Shown: positions 1 through 8,347, counted from the first letter of the stretch. The stretch is 35,266 bases of DNA from Candidatus Diapherotrites archaeon CG08_land_8_20_14_0_20_34_12 (GCA_002779065.1 PEXL01000033.1:1-35266); one strand, 5' to 3'. A program made the numbers and translations. The notes: a model not told the origin generated them from the letters alone.

Positions 1-18
1 TTCAGTTATGCCTGTCAT
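1..18 (-). CDS. 5' end of a gene cut by the window edge
   Basis: On the minus strand an ATG at 18-16 opens a frame reading M-T-G-I-T-E up to the window edge. A strong Shine-Dalgarno (GGAGG, complement of 27-31) sits 8 bases upstream, which is the main support. Six residues are too few to assign a family. Confidence 0.45.
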
Positions 19-208
19 TTTACAATCCTCCGTTTTTGATTGTGTTATATTTTAGCGCATGCTTCTTGCTTGTTTCAAGAATAGGTGAAAAACGATTAGA
101 AATAGTTTTCAGGGCTATTATTGCTAAAGCTGTATTGCATGCTAAACAACTGTAATATTGCTGTGTAAAAGAGTATTTAAACCTATTTCGAGCTTTAAAT
201 CGCTTGAA

Positions 209-1039
209 TTATTGATTAACCAATAGTTTGATTACTTGAACGGTTTCTTTTTCAAGATCTTTTAGATTCAAAGTATTATTGTGAATAACAGCGTCAGTCA
301 TCTGCAATACATATGCAAGGCCCTTTTCTTTCAAATCTTGTTCGTCACGCTTGAAAAAATCATGATACCTTACCGGATCCATATTCGATCTTCTGTGAAA
401 GCGAACATGCTTGCTGGCCCGAACCTCAATCAAAATAAAATCCTTAACCTTACTTTTAAGAAAATTGACGTCCTCAGGGCTTCTCAAGCCGCTCAAAACA
501 AAATTCTCCGAATCGCTTTTCTTGATTAAGTCAAACATATGTTTCGCAAGGAATTCTTTGCCATTCTTTTTCCTAAGTTCATTAGCAACTTCGCTGAAAT
601 TCATTTTATTTTCTTCTAAATTTCTTTTCTTCAATTCAGGCAATAAAATCTCAAAAGTAGCTTCCTTAAAGCGCAAGGAATCAGCAGTATTAATTACATC
701 ATTACTTGTCAAGCCTAAATGGATAAATCTTTTTGAATCTTCGGAGACATAATTCCTAATGCAATTTACCAACGCTCTTATGTCATGCTTTATTTTGTCC
801 TCTTCAGTATAAACCTCTTTCGCAGTAATTTTCTCAATTGCTTTTTTGGTTTCATCCACTGCTGTTTGCGAGCACATCTTCCTTTTTGCCAAAGATTTTA
901 CTAAAGCTAATTCAACTTTTGCTTGGTATTTTATGCGGGCATTTTCTGAGAAATATTTTCCAAGGGATTCTTTCAGCTTTTCATTTCTTCCATAATACCT
1001 AAAATCAATCGGGTTTACAAAATCAAAAATGTCTTCCAT
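209..1039 (-). CDS. Hybrid ORF: PurB N-terminus joined to UPF0200 kinase C-terminus
   Basis: The first ~138 residues match the N-terminal domain of adenylosuccinate lyase: NPIDFRYYG near the start, HDIRALV (85-91) and HLGLTSNDVINTADS (107-121). After LLPELKK the sequence changes to the C-terminal part of the UPF0200 P-loop kinase family (dephospho-CoA-kinase-like): VANELRKKNG (151-160), a GLRSPEDV stretch (184-191, normally DGIRSxEEV) and the RDEQDL region. The lyase part lacks the later catalytic His region and the SSxMPxKxNP loop; the kinase part lacks its N-terminal GxPGSGKS Walker A. Full PurB is about 450 residues and UPF0200 about 180, so neither activity should survive. It is the last gene of a purE-purC-X set, 20 bases after purC, where purB would be expected. 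It may be a real deletion fusion, a pseudogene or an assembly join; domain identities are fairly sure, function is not. Confidence 0.75.
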   Translation of the reverse strand: MEDIFDFVNPIDFRYYGRNEKLKESLGKYFSENARIKYQAKVELALVKSLAKRKMCSQTAVDETKKAIEKITAKEVYTEEDKIKHDIRALVNCIRNYVSEDSKRFIHLGLTSNDVINTADSLRFKEATFEILLPELKKRNLEENKMNFSEVANELRKKNGKEFLAKHMFDLIKKSDSENFVLSGLRSPEDVNFLKSKVKDFILIEVRASKHVRFHRRSNMDPVRYHDFFKRDEQDLKEKGLAYVLQMTDAVIHNNTLNLKDLEKETVQVIKLLVNQ

Positions 1040-1059
1040 TTTTACACCATCAACATAAT

Positions 1060-2007
1060 TTATTTTTTAGGCATTTTATCTAAGAATGCCTGATAATCTT
1101 CCACCACTTTTCCAATTTTTGGGGCACCCCATATCTTTGAGCCTGTCCAGGCTTCTGCAACTGCTTTGTACATATTGGAAACTATTGTAATTAATTCTTT
1201 TGGAAGCCTTGGCGGCTTTGCTAGTTTACCTTTTTTCATGTATTCCTCCTTCCAAGGCGTCTGGTTGTAATAATCCCTAAGCACCTGCTTGCTCAAATGT
1301 ATCCCATTGTACAAAAACCTGTTTTCATCAAGTGTACCCAAAACATCAACAATCATCAATTCCCCTTTTGCATCCCTGCCAAATTCAACCTTGCCATCAG
1401 CATGCTCCAAGCCAAGAGATTCTGCTTTTTCTGTCAGGAATTCATTTACCTTTAATGCCGTATCCTTCAATTCCTGCATCTTTTCATCCGATAGGCCAGC
1501 CATTTTCTGTGCTTCAGCCCATTTCAAGTAGCGGTCTTTTTCTTCCAACTTCGTGCTGACATCCAAAATTGGCTGTTTTAATTTTGTGCCTTCTTTAGGC
1601 ATTTCATTTAAACCCAAATCCGCCAAGGTAACATCTTTATTTGCCAGCCTTTTAAGCAAGGAAGAGCCGCTTGGCAAGGAATTCCTGAAAATAACCTCTA
1701 GCGGAACAAGGTAATTGCCTTTTTCTTTTGAAAGGTCATGCTTTGCTGGATCTAAAACCCTTACAAGATTGACCTTCATTTCATTATTGTTTATAAGGCT
1801 GATAAAATGGCTTTTAATCCCAAGCTTTTTCAGCTGCCCGAAATTATATGCTGACATTCTGCATAAAGCAGCGCCTTTATCTGGAATTGTATCAGGCATT
1901 TTGCCATAATCAAAAACAGAATAATCATCAGTAAAATAAAAGATGCCTGAACCTTCAGAATTCGCAGAAGGCTTCTCAAGGATCTTCAAATCTTTTACAG
2001 AACCCAT
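1060..2007 (-). CDS. purC: SAICAR synthetase (PurC)
   Basis: Phosphoribosylaminoimidazole-succinocarboxamide synthase joins CAIR and aspartate using ATP in de novo purine synthesis, in the cytoplasm. Recognisable blocks are the N-terminal GSGIFYFTDDYSVFDYGKMPD (the ATP-binding region, normally KxLYxTDDxxxVxFKD), the central LVPLEVIFRNSLPSGSSLLKR (family: VPLEVVVRNxxxGS) and the acidic VDVLGTLDENRFLY segment (family: LxDExxxDxxRxW). At 315 residues it is the longer form, with an extra helical C-terminus. It lies 51 bases after the purE-like gene and 20 bases before the PurB hybrid, all on the minus strand, so one transcript is likely. No truncation is visible. Confidence 0.9.
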   Translation of the reverse strand: MGSVKDLKILEKPSANSEGSGIFYFTDDYSVFDYGKMPDTIPDKGAALCRMSAYNFGQLKKLGIKSHFISLINNNEMKVNLVRVLDPAKHDLSKEKGNYLVPLEVIFRNSLPSGSSLLKRLANKDVTLADLGLNEMPKEGTKLKQPILDVSTKLEEKDRYLKWAEAQKMAGLSDEKMQELKDTALKVNEFLTEKAESLGLEHADGKVEFGRDAKGELMIVDVLGTLDENRFLYNGIHLSKQVLRDYYNQTPWKEEYMKKGKLAKPPRLPKELITIVSNMYKAVAEAWTGSKIWGAPKIGKVVEDYQAFLDKMPKK

Positions 2008-2058
2008 AGTAGAAAGATTAGAGAAATAGGTATTTTAATGCTTACTTGCACATAGCCA

Positions 2059-2784
2059 TCATGTTTGCTTTAATAGTTTTATTGCTGCCAAGGCAGCATT
2101 ATCCCCCCTATTCAGCCCTAACCACAAACCATTCTTCGTAAGCTCCAACAATTTTAGCGAATCTTTTTCATTGCTATCAAGTTTCACCGGGATAAACAAA
2201 ACGAATTTGCCCTTGTTGTCTACTGTTTTAGTTTTTTCTAATTCTAGAAAGTCCAGGTAAATTGCATCCTTTTCTTTGTAATCTGCTTCAGTAATTGTTT
2301 CGAATGGAATTTTTTCATTGTTTAATTTTTCTTCTGCCTTTTTAATTGCATTCTGAATTGCCATAGCATTGCTTCTTCTCACTAAAACAATCTTTGAAAA
2401 TTTGCTTTTGAAAATCAGTTCAGCATACTCTGCTGCAACTTTTGAAGCATTTATCCCTGTGCCCAAAACAGGGATTCCAGAAGGCATCTGGTGTGTGCTT
2501 AATAATGCATCTAAACCAGAATAATTTGCTGAAACCGGGATTCCTATGACAGTTGCATCACAATGCAAAGCAAGGAAACCTGGCAAAGCTGATGATAAAC
2601 CCGCCCCGGCTATTATTAATTTTGGGTTTTCAATAGATAAATATTCTATCAATTGCTTTGGTTCCCTATGCGCGGAAAAGGTCTTTAATGTGCTTGGCAC
2701 TTTCCTTTCTTTCAACTCCTTGAAAACAGATTCATAAACCTCAAAATCCGACTTTGAACCAAATATTATGTAAACTTTATCCAT
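2059..2784 (-). CDS. purE: PurE-like AIR carboxylase/mutase with C-terminal extension
   Basis: PurE converts carboxylated aminoimidazole ribotide in purine synthesis. Residues 1-165 carry GSKSDFEVYE (normally GSxSDxxxM), FSAHREP (normally SAHRTP, containing the catalytic His) and GLDALLSTHQMPSGIPV (normally GLDSLLSxxQMPxGxPV). The usual AGxAAHLPG loop reads AGAGLSSALPG, so the conserved His of that loop is absent. Beyond the roughly 165 residues of class I enzymes, about 80 more end in GLNRGDNAALAAIKLL, which resembles the normal PurE C-terminal helix and suggests that an insert separates it from the core. First gene of the purine set. Family is clear; class and full activity are less so. Confidence 0.8.
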   Translation of the reverse strand: MDKVYIIFGSKSDFEVYESVFKELKERKVPSTLKTFSAHREPKQLIEYLSIENPKLIIAGAGLSSALPGFLALHCDATVIGIPVSANYSGLDALLSTHQMPSGIPVLGTGINASKVAAEYAELIFKSKFSKIVLVRRSNAMAIQNAIKKAEEKLNNEKIPFETITEADYKEKDAIYLDFLELEKTKTVDNKGKFVLFIPVKLDSNEKDSLKLLELTKNGLWLGLNRGDNAALAAIKLLKQT

Positions 2785-2882
2785 ACTTTCACCCTTTCAA
2801 AAACAAAGAATAATTCAACATATTAATAAGACATTTTGTGTTTATAAAACTAATTAGGTCATTTATCCAAAATAGGGAAAAC

Positions 2883-4172
2883 ATGAAGCATAATGCATCT
2901 TGGCAATATCTTAACGTTTTAGAAGGCAAAGGCATAAGGTTAGGGCTTGACAGAATGGAAAAAGCCCTTGAATTTGTGCCTTTGAAGAAAATGCTAGTCA
3001 TTAAAGTAGCCGGAACAAATGGAAAAGGCTCCTGTGCCTGCCTGCTTGCAAAAATTTTTGAAAAAACAGGATATAAAACTGGTTTGTACCTAAGCCCACA
3101 CATTGTAGATTTTGGGGAAAGGATACAAATTAATGGAAAATACATTGCAAAAAAAGAATTGGATAAAAGAATTTTAGAATTAAAAACCCTTCTTGAAAAA
3201 AACTCCCTGGAATTAAGCTACTTTGAATTTCTGACATTGCTTGCATTAAAATATTTTTCAGATAAAAATTGCGAAGCAATTATTCTTGAAATTGGATTGG
3301 GGGGAAGGTTAGATGCAACAAACGTAATGAAAGCAGGATATTCTGCAATTACGTCTGTTTCTTTAGAACACAAACAGATACTTGGGGATACATTATGGAA
3401 AATTGCCAGGGAAAAAGCAGGGATAATTGATGAAAATGCAAAAATATTTGCTGCTGTTGAAAACAAAGTAGCACTTTCGGAGATAAAAAATAAATGCAAG
3501 GGGGAAAAGGCAGAATTGTTTGTTTATGGAAATGATTTTTTATGCAAAAACCCGCGGATGATACTTGAAGAAATGAATTTTGATTTTTGCTGGAAGAAAA
3601 AATCACAAAATCTGGAAGATTTTAAAAATATTAAACTCTCCTTGGTTGGGGAAAGGCAGTTTGCTAGTGCTGCAATTGCAATTGCAATTGCGCAAACAGC
3701 AGAGATTAAAGAAAATGCAATAAGGAAAGCATTGAAAGAGGCAAAAATAGTTGGCCGCTTTGATATTAGAAGAAGAAAACCATTGCTGATTTTTGACAAT
3801 GCGCACAATCCAGAAGCAATCAGCAATTTGAAACAAACCATCCGACAGATTTTCGGGAATAAAAAAATAATTTTTGTTTTTGGGGTTTCTGATGACAAAG
3901 AATATAAGAAAATGCTAAATGATATTTTACCGGTTGCAAAGAAAATTTATTTTACACAGGCAAAATACCGTGGTTTAGATATGGAAATCCTGCAGGAAGA
4001 GATTGAAAAAATTGCCAAAAAGAAGATTGATTTGGTTTTGGAGAAAAATGTAAAAAAAGCAGTTAAAAAAGCTGTGAAAGAGGCAAAAAAAGATGATGTT
4101 GTGCTTGTTTGCGGCAGTTGTTTTGTTGTCGGAGAAGCTCTTGCGAAGAAAAATGTGAGGCATTCTAATTAG
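2883..4172 (+). CDS. folC: FolC-type Mur ligase (folylpolyglutamate/dihydrofolate synthase family)
   Basis: Members of this family ligate glutamate or a related amino acid to a pterin or similar acid with ATP. The N-terminal LGLDRMEKAL is followed by the P-loop VAGTNGKGS (about residue 40), then LYLSPHIVDFGERIQING (FolC signature SPHLxxxxERIxxxG), the IILEIGLGGRLDATN motif and VSLEHKQILGDTLWKIAREKAGI. The C-terminal domain has the LIFDNAHNPEA motif. Length, 429 residues, is normal. I chose ATG 2883 over an in-frame GTG at 2838 because the family starts close to this point and a GGGA lies just upstream. The gene is convergent with the next one and overlaps it by 4 bases. True substrates in archaea vary (folate, tetrahydromethanopterin, F420 side chains), so the exact product is open. 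Confidence 0.88.
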   Translation: MKHNASWQYLNVLEGKGIRLGLDRMEKALEFVPLKKMLVIKVAGTNGKGSCACLLAKIFEKTGYKTGLYLSPHIVDFGERIQINGKYIAKKELDKRILELKTLLEKNSLELSYFEFLTLLALKYFSDKNCEAIILEIGLGGRLDATNVMKAGYSAITSVSLEHKQILGDTLWKIAREKAGIIDENAKIFAAVENKVALSEIKNKCKGEKAELFVYGNDFLCKNPRMILEEMNFDFCWKKKSQNLEDFKNIKLSLVGERQFASAAIAIAIAQTAEIKENAIRKALKEAKIVGRFDIRRRKPLLIFDNAHNPEAISNLKQTIRQIFGNKKIIFVFGVSDDKEYKKMLNDILPVAKKIYFTQAKYRGLDMEILQEEIEKIAKKKIDLVLEKNVKKAVKKAVKEAKKDDVVLVCGSCFVVGEALAKKNVRHSN

Positions 4173-4900
4173 AATTTAAAAACAATTAAGATTAAAGCAA
4201 CCAAGATTGGTTGATGTATGAAATAAATGAAAAGTGAATGCTTTCCTAAGAAATTTACTGGATTTAAAAATTTGAATTTTGAAAAATCTAATTTTATTTT
4301 TGATTCGCCATTTGGATAAAACTTTTGGCCGGCAAACAAACCGAGCAAAAATATTGGGAACCATTCAAGCAGAGAGAAATAATCAAAAGCGGGAAGATAA
4401 TAATTCGGCCAGAGGAATAAAAGATAGGGAAAAGACAGGGAAATTGGCCTAATTAGCTGATAAATCAGAAATATCAGAAAGGCTAACCACAAATTTTTAT
4501 CTTTGAGTTTGATGAAAAAAATTGAAAGGATTATTGAAATGCCAATAAAATGCAGAATCCCAAAATAAATGAAATTATTTGGGAAAACAAAAAATGTGAA
4601 AATTGTAATTAAAAAACCGTAACCAAAAACCTTCAATCCGCGCTTTAAAAAATGCAATTTGTAATCTTCTTTTCTTTTCAAAGTTCTTTCATAGCTGATG
4701 GTTAAACAAATGCCAACAAGAAAAATAAATAAGCCGGCAGTAATTTTCTGGAATAGGCCTAAAAAACCACCGTAAAGTGCAAAATTAGTTATCTTAAAAT
4801 AATTCAGATCCCAAAGCAGATGAAATAGTATCATCATCAGTATTGCTATTCCCCTCAGAAAGTCAAGTTCAAAGAATCTTTCTTTTATTGCCAAATCCAT
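4169..4900 (-). CDS. DUF1624 multi-pass membrane protein (acyltransferase-like)
   Basis: The N-terminal RFFELDFLRGIAILMMILF followed by HLLWDL is the signature of DUF1624 proteins, relatives of heparan-alpha-glucosaminide N-acetyltransferase and the wider acyltransferase-3/YeiB group. About seven hydrophobic segments run through 243 residues, ending with HSLFIYFIHQP, also typical of these acyltransferases (family: LYLxHxP). A role in acylating a surface glycan or lipid is inferred from the family only. It is read toward folC and overlaps its 3' end by 4 bases. Confidence 0.75.
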   Translation of the reverse strand: MDLAIKERFFELDFLRGIAILMMILFHLLWDLNYFKITNFALYGGFLGLFQKITAGLFIFLVGICLTISYERTLKRKEDYKLHFLKRGLKVFGYGFLITIFTFFVFPNNFIYFGILHFIGISIILSIFFIKLKDKNLWLAFLIFLIYQLIRPISLSFPYLLFLWPNYYLPAFDYFSLLEWFPIFLLGLFAGQKFYPNGESKIKLDFSKFKFLNPVNFLGKHSLFIYFIHQPILVALILIVFKF

Positions 4901-4975
4901 TTTATTAAAGAAGGAGTAAACATTTTTAATTACATTGCTACCAATAGTTTTTACTAAAAAATAAGGGGGATATCA

Positions 4976-5680
4976 ATGAATATTAAGGAATTTTTTACAA
5001 CAAAAAGGATTCTTTTCATTCTGATGTTTGCAGTACTTGCATTCATAGGGGACAGAATAAATTATTCACAACTTTTAGGGATGGATAAGCAATACTTTAC
5101 CTTCTTTCAATTTTTTGGGCCTTTGCCAGCTGCTTTCCTAGGGCCATTTGTAGGGATATTAGCAATAGCGATAGCACAAATTGCAAATTTCATATTGCTT
5201 GGAAAGGCATTTGAGATTGTGAATATAATAAGGCTGGCTCCAATGTTGTTTGCCGCATATTACTTCGGGACAACAAGCAAAAACAAAATTAGCGCAATAA
5301 TCCCTGTAATCTCCATGGCTGCTTTTATGTTGCATCCTGTTGGGCAGCAAGCATGGATTTTCAGCTTAATGTGGCTTGTTCCATTATTCGCAAAATTCTC
5401 AAACAGGTTATTCCTAAAATCATTAGGGACAACATTCACTGCACATGCAATTGGCAGTGCTTTGTGGATCTGGACAATCCCAAGCACTCCTGAATTCTGG
5501 ATTTTATTAATACCAATAGCTTTGGCTGAAAGAATAGCATTCGCTTTAGGAATTACTGTCAGCTATGTTGGAATTAACACAATCCTAAACAGGTTTGGAA
5601 CATTCGCAAAAGCTGTTGAATTGAACATAGATAGAAGATATGTTCTTTCAAAGAATTTACTTTTGGGAATTAAATTATAA
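4976..5680 (+). CDS. Membrane protein, possible ECF transporter substrate-binding (S) subunit
   Basis: A 234-residue protein with about six predicted membrane segments and short loops. The stretch FFGPLPAAFLGPFVGILAIA has the feel of the Gly/Ala-rich helix of ECF-type vitamin transporter S components, and DPANN genomes often carry such proteins. No ECF ATPases or T component lie in the window. The start is supported by AAGGGGGAT about 5 bases upstream. It is divergent from the DUF1624 gene and followed by a clear hairpin terminator. The assignment is tentative. Confidence 0.45.
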   Translation: MNIKEFFTTKRILFILMFAVLAFIGDRINYSQLLGMDKQYFTFFQFFGPLPAAFLGPFVGILAIAIAQIANFILLGKAFEIVNIIRLAPMLFAAYYFGTTSKNKISAIIPVISMAAFMLHPVGQQAWIFSLMWLVPLFAKFSNRLFLKSLGTTFTAHAIGSALWIWTIPSTPEFWILLIPIALAERIAFALGITVSYVGINTILNRFGTFAKAVELNIDRRYVLSKNLLLGIKL

Positions 5681-5695
5681 AGTAAAAAATCAGAT

Positions 5696-5720
5696 AAGAA
5701 AGGGCTTTTTGCCTTTTCTT
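5696..5720. terminator. Bidirectional hairpin terminator
   Basis: AAGAAAGGGC (5696-5705) pairs with GCCTTTTCTT (5711-5720), with one G-U wobble, followed by a long T-rich run to about 5734. On the other strand the A-rich flank also gives a U run. It lies between convergent genes ending at 5680 and 5726. Confidence 0.7.
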
Positions 5721-5725
5721 TTTTT

Positions 5726-6265
5726 CTATTTTTTAACCAAAAGGGCATCAGCAAATTTCTCAATTTCTTTTTGCAATTTATGGTTTTTTGCAAAATCAGC
5801 GCTATGTTCTGCAAGTAGAATCTTAGAATTTAGAACAACCATTTTGTGAATCCTGCAGAATTCTTTCAAATTGGCAAGGCACAGTTTTGGGGATTTTCCG
5901 GAAGATGCACTGATAACAAGCAAGGCTGTTTTTTTATTTTTAAAATCATGATTGCAATAATATGGATTTGTCCTGTCCATGAAATTTTTCATAAGGGCGG
6001 AAACATTGCTGAAATAATTAGGGGTAGCAAGGATTAACAAATCAAATTTCAAAATCTCTTTTTGTATTTCCTGCATTTCATCAAGAACTGCAGGCTTTCC
6101 CGTGTAATATTCATTGGAATCACCTGTGCTGAATTTCAAATTTGTCTTTTTCAAATCTATTAATCTGAAAGAATGCCCTTTCAGCACAAGATGCTTTCCT
6201 AAAAAATTAATTGCAGCATCTGTATTCCCGTGCCTGTGTGAAGCGGAAATTGCCAAAATCTTCAT
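5726..6265 (-). CDS. NADPH-dependent FMN reductase / flavodoxin-like protein
   Basis: The N-terminus MKILAISASHRHGNTDAA is the FMN-phosphate loop of the NADPH-dependent FMN reductase and iron-sulfur flavoprotein superfamily. The second signature is LILATPNYFSNVSALMK followed by NFMDRT (family: SPxYxxxxSxxLKxFxDR). The protein has 179 residues, single domain and cytoplasmic. I start at ATG 6265 rather than 15 bases upstream because the family begins directly with MKIL. No Fe-S cysteine cluster is visible, so it is more likely a plain flavin reductase or flavodoxin than an Isf protein. Physiological substrate unknown. It is divergent from the TatD gene, 38 bases away. Confidence 0.8.
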   Translation of the reverse strand: MKILAISASHRHGNTDAAINFLGKHLVLKGHSFRLIDLKKTNLKFSTGDSNEYYTGKPAVLDEMQEIQKEILKFDLLILATPNYFSNVSALMKNFMDRTNPYYCNHDFKNKKTALLVISASSGKSPKLCLANLKEFCRIHKMVVLNSKILLAEHSADFAKNHKLQKEIEKFADALLVKK

Positions 6266-6303
6266 GCAACAATATAACATACCTTCTAAATAAAAGAATT
6301 ACT

Positions 6304-7062
6304 ATGTTAATCGATGCGCATTGCCATGCTTCAATGTTTGAAGATGTTGAAAAAGAATTGCAAAATGCAAAAAAAGCAAATGTTAACTTGTTAATTTCAA
6401 ATTCTGTGGATTTTGAAAGCATGCAAAAGAATATTGAACTGGCAAAAAAATATAAAGAAATTAAAATTCTTTTGGGAATGCACCCTGAAGAAGTCTTAAA
6501 TATGCAGAAAAAAGAAATAGACGAGGCATTTGATTTTATTGAAAAAAACATAAAAGAATGCATTGGCATAGGGGAAACTGGACTTGATTATAAATATGCG
6601 GAAACAAAGGAACAAAAGGAATGGCAAATTGACTGTTTTTCAAGGCATATTGAAATCGCCAAAAAATATGACTTGGCTATAGAAGCACATTCAAGGAGAG
6701 CGCAAAGTGTTGTGCTGAATATGCTAGAAAAAGCAGGGGCAAAGAATGTTTTGCTGCACTGGTTTTATGCAGATACAAAAACAGTAAAAAAAGCTATGTC
6801 TTTGGAATATTTCATTTCAGTCGGGCCCAGCATTATTTCAAATGAATCATTAAAAACAATAATTGAAAATTATCCAATTGAAAAAATACTTTTTGAAACA
6901 GATTGCCCTGCCATATTGTTTAATGGGGAAAGGGTTGATTCAAGCTGGATTCAAAGAGTAGCAAAAAGGGTGGCTGAAATAAAAGGCATTTCTTTTGGGG
7001 AAATAGAAGAGATAACTGAAAACAATGCCAAAAAGCTGTTTGGTACCAAGCTAAATGTATAA
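6304..7062 (+). CDS. TatD-family metal-dependent DNase
   Basis: A 252-residue TIM-barrel hydrolase with the TatD metal ligands in order: DAHCH (4-8, the HxH motif), GIGETGLDY (the Glu), AIEAHSRRA and LLHWF (the two later His) and FETDCPAI (the Asp, family ETDSP). These enzymes are Mg-dependent 3'-5' exonucleases or hydrolases of nucleic acids. Start ATG 6304 is placed because HxH normally lies at residues 6-8; upstream in-frame extension to 6211 overlaps the divergent flavoprotein gene. The final His-x-His spacing looks intact. Confidence 0.87.
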   Translation: MLIDAHCHASMFEDVEKELQNAKKANVNLLISNSVDFESMQKNIELAKKYKEIKILLGMHPEEVLNMQKKEIDEAFDFIEKNIKECIGIGETGLDYKYAETKEQKEWQIDCFSRHIEIAKKYDLAIEAHSRRAQSVVLNMLEKAGAKNVLLHWFYADTKTVKKAMSLEYFISVGPSIISNESLKTIIENYPIEKILFETDCPAILFNGERVDSSWIQRVAKRVAEIKGISFGEIEEITENNAKKLFGTKLNV

Positions 7063-7099
7063 AAAGGTTTGGCACAAAGTAAGGTTAGGGGAGCAGAAC

Positions 7100-7579
7100 A
7101 TGTTAAGCCTTTCATTATTAGTCATAGCAGGGGCATTGGTTGCAGCAAACGGCGTTTTTTACTTCAAAGGAAGAGTATCAAAAAAACAGAATAGGAATGC
7201 AGTAATTGTTGCCGATAACAACACAACTATTTATACTAAAGATCCTACTTTCAAAAGTTTTTCAAACCCCTATATTTATCTGGATAGAAAAACAAATATG
7301 ATGCACAAGAAGTTACAGAGAATGGAACAGCAATTAGTTGGAATAAACCTAAACGGCAATGGAAATGGTTATGTTAAATTAAACACTGATGTTTACAGGA
7401 AGATTGAACGCTTGGAAGATTTCAAGAGGGATACGGAGATAGAAATAAGGGCAATAAAGGATATGCTTGAAGAATCAGGGCAATTACAACTGGCAAAATC
7501 AGCAAAACAAGTTGTTTTGGATAAATCTGTAGAAGATAAAATCAGGGCATTGGCATTTAATTCTGAAAAAAGAAAATAA
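7100..7579 (+). CDS. Small membrane-anchored coiled-coil protein, unknown function
   Basis: A strong Shine-Dalgarno (AGGGGAG) precedes ATG 7100, so I use it rather than ATG 7055, which overlaps the TatD gene. The 159-residue product begins with one hydrophobic segment (MLSLSLLVIAGALVAANGVF), then a polar linker with an aromatic patch (FKSFSNPYIYLD), then charged heptad-like helices (KLQRMEQQLVG, RKIERLEDFKRDTEIEIRAIK). No family recognised. The gene follows TatD in the same direction with a 37-base gap and may be co-transcribed. A membrane-tethered coiled-coil scaffold is all that can be inferred. Confidence 0.7.
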   Translation: MLSLSLLVIAGALVAANGVFYFKGRVSKKQNRNAVIVADNNTTIYTKDPTFKSFSNPYIYLDRKTNMMHKKLQRMEQQLVGINLNGNGNGYVKLNTDVYRKIERLEDFKRDTEIEIRAIKDMLEESGQLQLAKSAKQVVLDKSVEDKIRALAFNSEKRK

Positions 7580-7612
7580 TCTATTTAATTTTAATAAATT
7601 AATAATTCTAAA

Positions 7613-8332
7613 CTAATATTTCTGGTTTTTATTTTTTAACCTGCCCCAACTTATTCTTTTATCCTTATTTTTACTTTGTTCCCTTGCATATTTTGCAATA
7701 ACGCTTGCTGCACCAATAACTGGATTGATATCATCGCCTTTTACTAAGTATTCTGCTATTGTAGGGCAGAAATTCAGGGGTTTGCCATCAACAGAAATTT
7801 TCAGGTTTTTATCAAAATCGAATAGTTCTGAGAAACATTTTACTGCTTTGCACTGAAGTTCATCCATAGTAATGCCTTTCATTCTTAATTCATCCACAAG
7901 CCGGGGAGAAAATGCAATTACTGAATAGGCCAATGCATTTTTTGTAACAATATCTTTCTTTAATTTCATATTTTCTATTTTTTTACTGTCCCTTAATGCC
8001 CTCATCTTATTTTTATCACCTAAAACAGCACCAATAGTAAACATGCCATAATCTTCACCTCTGCCTGTTTCATCTATTCCCAATACTATTTCTTCAGTCA
8101 AATGCAATTTCTGCAATAATTCATTAGAAATTAAATGAGCATCAACTCCCTGAATCAAAACCTTGCCTGATTTGTAAACTGTTACTGTGCTTTTAGTACT
8201 TTTAAAACGCGCGATTTCAAACTGATTTTTTATAAGGCATTGTTGAAGATTATCGGCTGTCTTCAATAATTCAACTAGCTCTTCAATATTCCTATCTGAA
8301 AAATTAAGTGAAATATTCCTGGATTCGCTCAT
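7613..8332 (-). CDS. rnhC: Ribonuclease HIII-type enzyme
   Basis: Residues 1-80 form an N-terminal domain ending in STVTVYKSGKVLIQG, which matches the TBP-like substrate-binding domain of RNase HIII. The catalytic domain has GIDETGRGEDYG (D87-E88), LRDSKKI (D115), ISVDGKPLN (D182) and DINPVIGAASVIAKYAR (conserved Asp plus AAS-I-AK of the HII/HIII fold). It cleaves the RNA strand of RNA-DNA hybrids. Most archaea use RNase HII without the N-terminal domain, so the HIII form is less usual here. At 239 residues it is shorter than bacterial HIII (about 300), with a basic C-terminal tail. It sits 15 bases after the DUF296 gene and probably shares its transcript. Confidence 0.78.
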   Translation of the reverse strand: MSESRNISLNFSDRNIEELVELLKTADNLQQCLIKNQFEIARFKSTKSTVTVYKSGKVLIQGVDAHLISNELLQKLHLTEEIVLGIDETGRGEDYGMFTIGAVLGDKNKMRALRDSKKIENMKLKKDIVTKNALAYSVIAFSPRLVDELRMKGITMDELQCKAVKCFSELFDFDKNLKISVDGKPLNFCPTIAEYLVKGDDINPVIGAASVIAKYAREQSKNKDKRISWGRLKNKNQKY

Positions 8333-8347
8333 TATATCCCTAAATGT

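Noticed and set aside
2838-2882. Extended FolC N-terminus from GTG 2838
   Set aside because: The added residues (FIKLIRSFIQNREN) do not fit the family; ATG 2883 has a closer upstream GGGA.
3673-3693. Short AATTGC tandem repeat
   Set aside because: It only encodes an Ala-Ile run in a helix of FolC and does not extend beyond it.
7055-7099. Upstream ATG 7055 for the coiled-coil protein
   Set aside because: It overlaps the TatD gene and has no ribosome site, while ATG 7100 has a strong one.
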